A stretch of DNA of 64,000 nucleotides from Blastomussa wellsi (lineage: Eukaryota > Cnidaria > Anthozoa > Scleractinia > Plerogyridae), in assembly GCA_947652115.1 (NCBI GenBank), contig OX393570.1, positions 12,792,950-12,856,949 on the forward strand, read 5' to 3'. Shown here one piece after another: positions 40,560 through 49,900 of this stretch. The notes below the pieces were generated by a model. That model was not told where the DNA came from and did no database searches. It was given only the letters and a program-made list of their open reading frames with translations. The first letter of the stretch is position 1. The number at the start of each line of letters is the position of its first letter. A program made the translations under genes and the position numbers.

Positions 40560-41599
40560 ATGATGAAGCTAATTGGAGAGGAAATTGCAGCTCCGTTCAT
40601 CCAAGACGTCCAACCTGGATGGCTACGCGCATACTCTCCCTCGGCACAAAGTCAAAAAACATGGAACAAGCAAATCAGGAAGAGATTGCTGTCGAGCTCA
40701 ACAACAACAACAGCACGGCTGACACCACAGCTAAAGCCACGGCAAAAGCTGTAATCATTGACCAAGAAATCACTAATTACAGAGACACAATGGTCACGCA
40801 GATGGAGGAAATGTCAGCAGAGAAGCGGAACACATTCATCAACTTTAAGAGAGTAAACCTAGCTTTTCCCACAGGATGGTTGGAGTGGAGAAAAAACAAA
40901 TCGTCAAACAGGGCAGAAGTGTGTGCAGGAAAATTCTTCGATTGCCTGTTCACAGAGGAAAACGAGGATCTCCTATTCCTGGAGTTGTGAACGATATGAC
41001 TGATTTTCGTTTTCTCTTTGTGTTTTTTTCAGTATACACGACCTAACGCGTTGCATCTCAAACCACTGTGTGAACGATTGCAAGACGGAAAAAGAATCGG
41101 GTACTTGCTCACCGTAAACGCTGACGTTGCTGAGTGTGTGAAAAAACCCCAGTGTACTCTCGTGGGGCTCCCCAAGGACGATCCCTTGGGACCAACTGTC
41201 ATGGTCGAACTATTGCAACTTTGGAACACTTACCTCGATCAATATGACCACATGGTGTCCAAAGAATACAAGTCCCTCCTCGAGGCCTGCAAGCAAAGGC
41301 GTTACTTCAAACACAACAAAGACCCATTCACTTACGCCCAAGATCTTCACACGATGGTTAAAGAAAACAATGAACCTTGCAACATTTACGATTTCATGAA
41401 CTTGCAAGATTTGTTAATGGATAGTCAGTTGTTAGTCATCGAAGTCAATCCTTTGGATCATGACTGTCATTTCTGGTTTGTAGGGCCTTACGACAAAATC
41501 GATGTTGTTTGTTTACTTAAACATGGCAACCGTTACCATGGCATTAAGGATCTCGATGTCTTTTTTTGTAATTATTGTTATTATTCTTGCTGTTGTTAA
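40560..41599 (+). pseudogene. Polinton-type PolB-like N-terminal region (tentative)
   Basis: Two plus ORFs. 40,619-40,990 has 'IDQEITNYRDTMVTQMEEMS' and 'FPTGWLEWRKNKSS' and is not recognised. 41,018-41,599 ends with 'LLVIEVNPLDHDCHFWFVGP', 'VVCLLKHGNRYHGIKDLD' and 'FFCNYCYYSC', resembling the block upstream of the exonuclease domain in protein-primed PolB of Polintons. A pyrimidine tract ending 'TTTTTTTCAG' at 41,032 looks like a splice acceptor, but no in-phase donor fits. It could belong to the same Polinton as the capsid gene at 33.7 kb, with LINEs inserted between. Confidence 0.4.
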
Positions 41600-41639
41600 A
41601 TAAATTGAATTGACATTCCATTTCCGGTTGTTGCATGAT

Positions 41640-41835
41640 TTTTTTCCACTTTCGGTTTAAAAATCCAAGATGGCGGCCGGTAAATCCAAAATGGCGGCCG
41701 ATAAATCCAAATTCCATTGTTTCTTGGCCAATCACAGGCCTTTATTTGCATTCGGCCATCTTGGATGAAATCTGGCTTTCTCATTGGTCGAGAGCTGTCA
41801 CATGATCTATATACTCGATTCTGATTGGCTATGGA
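41640..41835. promoter_or_regulatory. Cluster of YY1-like and CCAAT-box motifs
   Basis: A 21-bp repeat carries 'AAGATGGCGGCC' (41,667) and 'AAAATGGCGGCC' (41,688); an inverted 'GGCCATCTTGGAT' lies at 41,754. CCAAT-type motifs occur as 'TTGGCCAATCAC' (41,725), 'CATTGGTCGAG' (41,782) and 'GATTGGCTATGG' (41,821). Such clusters mark TATA-less promoters in animals. No gene start is evident here; a TE-borne promoter is possible. Confidence 0.4.
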
Positions 41836-41849
41836 CTCAAGGTGCATGC

Positions 41850-42015
41850 TTTACTACTTTGGATAATTCTCAAGTTTCTTGAATTTGGACGAGTCCGAGA
41901 TTATGTTAAGGATACTGTTGTCATAAACTGTCCTATCCAAAATGACCACACCATTCCCTTTGTCTGGTTTCAGAATGACAATGTCCTTGTACCTTGAAGT
42001 AATTTCCGGTCATTG
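41850..42015 (-). pseudogene. Penelope-like RT N-terminal fragment
   Basis: Minus translation gives 'YKDIVILKPDKGNGVVILDR', 'YDNSILNIISDSSKF' and 'KKLENYPK'. This is the block before the fingers in PLE-type RTs and resembles the family at 59.3-63.7 kb. Truncated on both sides. Confidence 0.65.
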
Positions 42016-43317
42016 TAAGATACACGATGAGAGGCGATGTAGGAGTTTGCAAGATGTGATAATGCAGCTTGGAGCTTACCAATGACCAGAAATTACTTCA
42101 AGTCCTGAAAAGTCTTAAAAGGAACAAGAACATTCTTAATTATTCTTGTTATTATCTCACTTTGTCAACTATTTATTGCATAATTTCATTTGATTTCTCA
42201 TTGTACAACTGACAATGGATGATGTTTCATCCAAAACATGTTTTGCCTTCATTAAAAAATGAACTTCAAAAGTATCGTATGGTTTGTCAAAGCAATATCT
42301 TACTTCATGCTGCTACGAAGCTTTGGTAATAATAATAATAATAATATATAGATTTAGCCAAGCCTAAAAGCGGAGCTCCTTATTTTTTCTTGGTTCTTAG
42401 TAATTTGCCTGAACTCGAATTGCAGAATTTCTGCTGAGAATAACCATAAAAGTTAAAAAATTCTGCCAGAAGAAAAAAATCAGACCAGTGCCGTGATCAA
42501 TGAAGAAAACCAATGCCTGGTCAATGGTCAACTTAAAATAACATGTTACCTCGATGAGTTCTAACCTGAGCCCACGATCTGGTCATGTGATACTGGTCAG
42601 TGGATACCTCGATTTGACAGCTGTCAATTGACCATAACATGGATGCCCTATAACAAAGATGTAAGCTGATAAGGCTGACAAGGTGTTGACAAGGCATGGC
42701 TATTTATGGCCGCCATGTTGTGCGACTCTGTCGCCGTCGTCTTGCGTACGCACCCACAAGCAATACCGCTAGCCGTGATAACCATCAGAAAATCAACTTG
42801 TGGGTTTCGTTTTCTTTCCCATATGAGTATGGGGCTCAGCTTAATAATAAGTAATAATAATAATACTAATAATAATAATAGTAATATTTTTAATGCCCCA
42901 TTTCGTTAAAAAGGTTCTGAGAGGGAATTGAAAGCTCGTAGTAGTTAACAATGTAAAGAGATCACAAAGAAAGAACCTTAATTTTTTATAACAGTATGAC
43001 AGGATGAAGAAACAATATGTTCACTAATGGTTTATGACTTTTTGTTCTACTTTAATTTTAGTATAGAAGTATAGAAGGGGAAGAAATCTCTCAGAAATTT
43101 GTTTATCACTGCCGGCTCTCCAAGAGAAATTGCAGTAGACTTCTGTGCTACCATTGTTACTCCTGTTTCACGTATTTGTGCATCAAAAGGAGACAACAAT
43201 AGAAATTGCTGTCTGCATGGGCTTAGTCGAATGAGTAGTGCATTGTGACTTTCCATGAACAGGCATTTGTATTTGTGCGATGTAAAACTGCATCGAGTCC
43301 CATTGTTTCCAATGTTT
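42016..43317. other. Non-coding intron sequence with short AAT-rich repeats
   Basis: (AAT)n runs at 42,330-42,347 and 42,840-42,890; a partial repeat of 'ACCAGAAATTACTTCAAG' near 42,085. No gene recognised. Confidence 0.45.
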
Positions 43318-43560
43318 TCTTAGAGTTCGTGCCAGAGGTTCTGTAGAGATTCTGCCTTTTCATGTTCTGAACAATTAGGGTCACATTGTAGTTTGTAAGT
43401 GTTCTGTTGGCAAGTCATATACAGATCTGTCGTTGGCTTTGAAATCATAAGGCTACGGTAACATTTCCCCATATTTGCAAAAAATAATGTAGAGTAGCTA
43501 ACTGGCTGTTTATCCACAGCTTGGCAAGCTGTATCATACACACACCAAGCATCCATCTAA
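43318..43560 (-). pseudogene. Transposase-like gene family fragment 2
   Basis: The minus ORF contains 'PVSYSTLFFANMGKC', 'MISKPTTDLYMTCQQNTYKL' and 'CSEHEKAESLQ'. It overlaps the family of 21,317-21,540 ('SYRKFADFWQQ' aligns with its 'SYSTLFF' part) and extends it. Both ends are truncated. Confidence 0.35.
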
Positions 43561-43858
43561 ATTGTTTCACTTGAAAGGACTTTGACCTCATTACTTTTGA
43601 ATCCTAGACCCATAGTTAATAAGAAATGAGTGGACTCTATTGTTGACTGGGGGAGCGTATTTTCAGGAAGTCGTTTAGTGTGTCTGTGTTGATGTGGAGC
43701 TGGCAATAACATTCTTCTTGTAGTGGTCTTTGTATTCTATATTTATATATATATTTTTTTGTATCTAGTAAGATAGGTAGCTAGTTGATTACCATAAATA
43801 CTTTTAAATAAGCTGATGGAAATACCATGTATAAATAAAGTTATCTTATCTTATCTTA
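43561..43858 (+). mobile_element. Probable LINE 3' tail ending in (TTATC)n
   Basis: AT-rich non-coding sequence ending 'AATAAAGTTATCTTATC' and further TTATC units (43,842-43,857), a 3' terminus typical of CR1-like LINEs. No coding part attached. Confidence 0.4.
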
Positions 43859-44639
43859 AATCAAGAATAGTTAATTCCATAGAAGTTGAAGAACAGTTCC
43901 TTGCAGATCAGTTTAGATTGAAAGTAAAATGTCCCTCAAGCACTTCTTCTTTTTTCAGTAATAAATCGAGCTCAACACTTGACAGTCCAAGGCAGTTATC
44001 GTTATTGAACAGAGTGACTTCTTCTGAAAATTGTTGGCAACATGGACTATTCTCTGGACCGGTGGTACATCAGCAACCATCTTGAACAAATTCCTTGAGT
44101 TTGTGAACTAATTTGTCCCCGTTTTCTCTCTCTCCACAATAAAGATCAATCATATCATGTGTTAAACTGCTGAATTTTTCGAATCAGCCTGAAAGCAGTC
44201 CTAATGTTTATGCTGCAATGGAAGCAATATATCAAACACCAGAGATGGTGTTTCATCACATTTTCAATCACTGAGAAGAGAGTTGAAAATATGACACACA
44301 GCAGAGTATTTTTGACGAACTTCGAGGTGTTCAGAAATGGGAAGAAACACTGTATCGAGTGTTTGATATACATGTATATTCTCAATCGAAACTAAAACTA
44401 TGGAGAAAACAAAGCAATAAAATCGTAAAAATATGATAATTAAGCTCACATTTCCAAACCACGGTTATGGTTCTAATTTCCTTTGTTTGAACTTGATGAA
44501 TTATTAATGAGTTTGAGAAATACATGTTTCTCAGCAAATGGACTGGGGCTGAGGGCCACTTGTTTATGTAACTAAAGCAAGTGATCATTCTGTTTCAAGG
44601 TGAAGATTTGGACAATTCATAATTTAAACACATGGTAAA
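43859..44639. other. Non-coding intron sequence, nothing firm
   Basis: Several short ORFs on both strands, no recognised domain or repeat. Confidence 0.4.
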
Positions 44640-45002
44640 TATTGTGAAATATTAATTTATCAGCATGACACGCGCATGGGACAAAGAAAAATTCTGAGTC
44701 CCTAACAGGAATCTAACCCATGACCTCCCGAACACCGGGTGGGCGCTCCATCCACTGAGCTATGAGAACTCATGGAGAGCGAGGTCATTTTACTGAGTTC
44801 TTAAGTGACATGCGTCCTGCATACTGCTAGGTCCAGCAATGTCGATATCATCAAGAATTGTCGAAAATGAAGGTGATGGTGAATTTTAAGCTCGGTAAAT
44901 TTAATGTGAAATATTAATTTATCAACATGACACGAGCATGGGACAAAGAAAAATTCTGAGTCCCCGACAGGAATCGAACCCATGACCTCCCAAACACTGT
45001 TG
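44640..45002 (-). repeat. Two tRNA-derived SINE copies in tandem
   Basis: Two copies, 262 bp apart, of a block starting 'GTGAAATATTAATTTATCA' (44,644 and 44,906) and running through 'ATGGGACAAAGAAAAATTC'. On the minus strand they carry a B-box-like 'GGGTTCGATTCC' (second copy) or 'GGGTTAGATTCC' (first copy), and the first also an A-box-like 'TAGCTCAGTGGATGGAG'. The first is the fuller copy; the second breaks off near 45,000. Confidence 0.7.
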
Positions 45003-45289
45003 CTAAAATGACTTAGAGGATTAATTTTTGTTTCTGCATGTTTTATTCAGGAAATAAACAATTGTTAAATGCGGGAATTTTTTATAGTACATGTACAAAA
45101 ACGTTTGTGTTACGTAAGCTAAACAAATGTAAGCTGGTTTATGTGTTTGTACGTACAACTCAGTTTCAATGCTGCTTCCAAAGACTTGGCTGCATCTGTC
45201 CTTCAAATACTACAGAGTGAAAATGTAAAGAAACCATCTTGCACCATTAGAAATATTGGAGGAAAATTATCAAATTACATAATTTTTTT

Positions 45290-45600
45290 TGCTGGAAAAT
45301 GACCTGCTAGATACTGGCCGGGGGCTCTAACCAACTGAGCTACGAGAACCCTTGGTGAGCTAAGGCCATTAACTTGGTTGACATGTGGCCTATGTACTGC
45401 TTGGATCAGCAATGTGGAAACAGCATAAGTGTGATTAATATGAAAGATGGTAAATTTTCAGCTTGGTGAATAAATGATCAAGGGTAGAGCACCTGAGCAG
45501 TATCTGGAAGGTCATGGGTTAGAATGCTGTTGGGATAAAGATTTTTTCTTTGTGCCTTGCTCCTGTCATATTTGATCATTTCATATTTATCAATAATGTA
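45290..45600. repeat. SINE remnants in both orientations
   Basis: The minus copy at 45,290-45,400 has 'TAGCTCAGTTGGTTAGAG' (A box, read on the minus strand). The plus copy at 45,478-45,600 has 'GGGTAGAGCACCTGAGCAG' and 'GGTCATGGGTTAGAATGC', then a 'TTTTTTCTTTGTGCC' tail. Same SINE family as 44,640. Confidence 0.55.
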
Positions 45601-45613
45601 TCCTAAATTTTAG

Positions 45614-45729
45614 GTAATGCTAATCCACCTGGCGACATAAAATCATGGTTCAGATGCCAAGGGAGTGGTAAAACAGTGGACACTGATTTGGCTGAATTTC
45701 CCTATGATATCTATGCTGTTGGCATACAG
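45614..45729 (+). CDS. INPP5D/INPPL1: SHIP-like inositol 5-phosphatase, exon B
   Basis: Acceptor 'AAATTTTAG' and donor 'GTGAGT'. 116 bp encode the end of the WNMG codon plus 38 residues, including 'NANPPGDIKSWF', 'QGSGKTVDT' and 'FPYDIYAVGIQ'. This matches the stretch of SHIP catalytic domains between the first signature and the 'IGTQE' block. The exon ends in phase 0 and joins exon C directly. Confidence 0.88.
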
Positions 45730-45969
45730 GTGAGTAATCAGTGAATATGGATCATTATCCCATGAAATCACCCTTCTTTATTGTGGAGATGAACCAGCAT
45801 TAATTGTATCCAGTGTGAGAACAAGGCAGTTCTCCTGGTTGCCTGGTGCTTCCAAAACACACTGATAAGCCACCTGTCTAATCCATTAGATATTTGGTCA
45901 TTTTTGTAATGAAGTACAGCATAGTCCATTTCAGGGCTGGAATTAATGTAATCAACATCATTGTTTCAG

Positions 45970-46053
45970 GAATGCCCAGTTAGTGAAAAAGACTGGATTG
46001 TCAGAATTAAAGAACAGTTGAAAAAGCTTTTTCCTCAAAAAGAATTCCACATG
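45970..46053 (+). CDS. INPP5D/INPPL1: SHIP-like inositol 5-phosphatase, exon C
   Basis: Acceptor 'TTGTTTCAG' and donor 'GTATGT' at 46,054. 84 bp encode 28 residues, 'ECPVSEKDWIVRIKEQL' through 'FHM'. It completes the '(T)QE.P.SEKDW' block of SHIP phosphatases. Catalytic residues beyond this lie in exons not present before the right edge of the window, so the next intron is longer than 17.9 kb or the gene is interrupted. Confidence 0.86.
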
Positions 46054-46258
46054 GTATGTCTGACATTAACTGTGACTGGCCCCTTACATGTGTACGGCAT
46101 TAAATCAGGCAATATTGCAATAGAATTCTGTACATAGTGGCTTTCAGGACTGTTTTTTTTATTTATTTACTTATTTATTTATTATTTATTTGCCACACAT
46201 ATACAATTTTGACAAATAAGATAGGACGTGGAGACCTCCGGCAAACCACTGGGCTTAT
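46054..46258. other. SHIP-like intron sequence left of the BEL insertion
   Basis: Contains a (TTTA)n-rich patch at 46,155-46,190. The sequence 'GGGCTTATAGGGG' continues across the BEL insertion as 'AGACCACCTCAG' at 53,892. Confidence 0.6.
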
Positions 46259-46263
46259 AGGGG

Positions 46264-46801
46264 TGTAACGGCGACAGGTTTATAAACTGAGTCGGATTTC
46301 GGAGAATTATGCAACACCACGAGTATAACATATCATGCCATGGCGATCTTTAATTCGGTATGATCCAACACGTAAAAACTGAAATAAGGATACAATACTA
46401 TAACTAACTAAACTTAATACGAGCTTAACTAATCCGACGTACAATTGAATGGAAATCACTGAGCTGAATAATAAGAAACAATACAATAACAAAAGAATCG
46501 ATCATTCGTGAAATCACTACGCAACGAGCACTTAAAGACACTTAAAAACGAACAGAAAACTATAGATACAATCTAAAAGCATTCACAAGTTCATGTGCAT
46601 ACCTCTATCCCGATCTTGGGGCGGACAACTGATGCGAAAGGTACGAAAAACACGGGAAACTATACGTAAACTTGGGTGCTATCGAGAAAGGTTGAGCACC
46701 ATCGAAATCTGACCACGAGGTTTGTACCTTTGCGCGCTACTGCGCATGACTCGTGACGTAAAAGAGGAGTAACGCAATCGTCACGCTATAGAAATGTCAC
46801 A
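46264..46801 (-). repeat. 3' LTR of the BEL/Pao element
   Basis: 538 bp, apparently identical to 53,349-53,886. The start 'TGTAACGGCGACAGG' and end 'GCTATAGAAATGTCACA' match in both. Confidence 0.95.
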
Positions 46802-46999
46802 TGGCTCCTCTAAATTGACGAGACAATTTACGAATACGCTACAAAAGGAAAGGAATTAAAAACAAAAATAACTAGGTAGTAATCACAATCAGCATTTAAG
46901 TAACTAATCAGTGTTCAGTGTTCAGTGGCACAAATGGCCTTCTCTTAATCTGCATGTACTCATCCTTTCTGGCTCCTCGGTGGGGATCCCGGTCTCCAT

Positions 47000-49900
47000 T
47001 TAGGTATCATCGCAGGGAACAAGGAGTACAAGCTTCTGCACTGGTCTGTCCAGGTACGCAGGGGGCTTGGATCTCTTCCCATGTTTGTCGAGGGAGGAAT
47101 CTGCAACTAACAATTTCACCTTTCTTACGAGGCCATCATCACTTGGATAAGCTTGTACAACACGTGCAAGGCGCCACTGGTTCCGGGATTGGTCTTCGTC
47201 CTTGATGATGACCACGTCGTCTTCCTTCATATTTCTTCTCGTTCGGGCCCACTTCTGTCTTGTTTGTAGTGACTGGAGAAAGTCAGCCTTCCATTTGACC
47301 CAGAATTCATTCACCAGGTATTGGACACGGCGCCATCTCTTCTTGGAATATAGATCTACTCGCTGGAATGAACCTGGGGGAGGGAGGACCACATTGGATT
47401 TCATGGTGAGCAGGTGGTTGGGTGTCAAAGGATCGAGGCAGTCTGGAGAATTCAGGTCGTTTACTGCTAGCGGGCGACAGTTTACGATGGCTTCAGCCTC
47501 TGTCATGAAGGTGCGCAACGATTCATCATCAAGCTGTGATCCGTGACGAAGGAGGATTGCTTCAATTGCGTTCCTGGCGGTTCGGATTTGGCGTTCCCAT
47601 ACGCCTCCCATATGGCTTGCATGCGGCACGTTCATCTTGTACATCACATAATCACAGTTTCTCTTTAGCAGCTCCTGTCTTATTTTGTCCTGATCCAGTT
47701 CTGCAAGGGCTTGCTGAAGCTCGTTCTTCGCACCGACGAAATTTGTTCCTTGGTCTGATCGAATTTGGGAGACTGGGCCGCGGCGGGCAACAAAGCGACG
47801 GTAGGCACTGATGAATGAATCAGCTGTCAGGGAATTGGCCACTTCTATGTGGACTGCTCTCGAGGCCATGCATGTGAAGAGGACCCCATATCTCTTAAGC
47901 TCACGACGTCGTTCCTTCACGTACCAAGGACCAAAGTAGTCGACAGCGCAATACGAGAAAGGCGGGGCAGGTTGGACTCGGTCTTCTGGGAGATCAGCCA
48001 TCTTTTGTTCTTGCACTGTCCCCCTTAACTTTTGGCAATAGACACATTTCGCGATATGGTGGGATACAGCTGAACTGCCTCCGATGATCCAAAGTCCTGA
48101 TGACCTGATCCGATTAAGGGTCATCCCGCGTCCTTGATGTTCCACTGAATTGTGATAATGGGAAATGATGAGGTCTGTCACATGCCCTTTCTTCGGAACA
48201 ATTGCTGGATGCTTGGCTTCAGGGGTTAAATCAGCGTGTTTTAGGCGGCCGCCAACTCTGAGTATGCCATCTTCGTCGAGAAAGGGGTCAAGCTTGTATA
48301 GAGGACTGTTCTTCTTCACAACTCTGGAGGAGTGGCAGTCTTGAGGTCCTTGTCGTGCATTGGCAGAACGAAGCAGGCTGATTTCTTCCGGAAATTCTTC
48401 TCCTTGCACAAACTTGATTATCTTTGTTTCCGCTGCTTGAAGCTCTTGGGCATTCACTGGAACATAATGACTTTCTGACTGTTCGGAGCGTGCGTTTGAT
48501 ATCTGTTCGGGAGCTTGGGTGGATGCTTCTTCCTGGCTCGTCTGTGTTTCTTTCTTTTTCCACCTAAAGCAAATAGCAACAGCTCGTTTAGCTACGTGCC
48601 AGCTGGAGAAGCGTTGAAGGCGTTCAACAAGGTTGGCGCGTTCTTGAATTTGTGTGGTCATGGTCGCGATCCTTTTCACCTCTGGATCGTCTGGCGAAAT
48701 GTCCACTGTGTTGTTTAATCCTTGATCATCTAGTGGTTTCCAAAGGAAATCAGGGCCCTTCCACCATCGCGAGTTCTCAATAAGGTCTCGGGCATTTAGG
48801 CCACGTGATGCGTCATCTGCTGGGTTGAGATCCGTTTCCACGTACCGCCACTGATTAGGTAAGGTGCGATCTCGAATCTGCTGGACTCTATTGGCGACAA
48901 ATACGTGAAAACGTCTTGCATCATTGGAGATGTAGCCAATGACCACCTTGCTGTCAGTCCAGAACACCTCTTTGACTTCTCTGTATTCAAGCTCTCTTTG
49001 CAGGATAGCGCTGGTCTTCACTGATATCAATGCAGCTGTGAGTTCGAGTCTTGGGATTGTCACAGTCTTTAGCGGCGCAACACGGGATTTCGCCATCACG
49101 AGGGAACAGTGTATTTGGTCGGATTGATTGATGAGCCTAAGATAGGAGCATTGTCCGTATGCATCCTTGCTGGCATCTGAAAAGTGGTGCAGCTCTACAG
49201 ATTTGATTTCACCAAAACCTTCTGGCTTGTAGCATCTGGGAATCTTGAGGTTTGATAGCTGGGATAGGTCTGTTCTCCACTTCTCCCATCTTGACCTTAG
49301 TGGTTCTGGAACCTGGTCGTCCCAATCTGCTCCATCGCGACATAGCTCCTGAAGGATTCCCTTTCCTACCAGGATGAGAGGAGCGAGCAAACCGAGGGGA
49401 TCAAACACAGAACTGACAGTGGCTAGGATGCCTCTTCTTGTTAACGGTTGATCCTTCAGCTCGACTCTAAACTGTAGAGTGTCAGACTCGATACACCACT
49501 GTACTCCCAGAGCACGCTCGATGGGGAGAGTGTCTCTAGTAATATCTAGGCTCTGGATATCCTTCGATCGATCCTCGTGGGGTATGGCATCGATCACGGC
49601 CTTGTGGTTTGAAACAAATTTGTGAAGATTGAAGCCACCCTTTGCACATAGCTTCTTTGTATTCTTGACCAGGCTAATGGCTGCATCAGGTGTGGGCACT
49701 GACTTCAATCTGTCGTCAACATAGAAGTCGTTCTTCACAAAGTGGGCTGCTTCGCTTCCGCATTCATCTTCAAAGTCACTTGCTGTCTTCTTCAAAGCAA
49801 AGTTTGCGCAACCAGGCGATGAAGTCGCACCAAACAGATGGACAGTCATTCTATATTCAATTGGATTGCTTCCAATGTTGCCATTTTCCCACCAAAGGAA

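Larger units (their letters stand above)
22584..45613 (+). other. SHIP-like gene intron, 23,030 bp, filled with transposons
   Basis: Bounded by donor 'GTAGGT' (22,584) and acceptor 'AAATTTTAG' (45,605-45,613). No exon was found inside; the protein reads continuously from exon A to exon B ('WNMG' then 'NANPPGDIKSWF'). The intron content is listed entry by entry below. Confidence 0.8.

Noticed and set aside
44700..44770. Possible functional tRNA genes at the SINE positions
   Set aside because: A- and B-box-like words are present but the cloverleaf cannot be completed, and the same block repeats with SINE-type flanks.
46307..46492. 61-codon ORF present identically at 53,392-53,577
   Set aside because: It lies in both LTRs of the BEL element; the duplication reflects the LTRs, not a gene.
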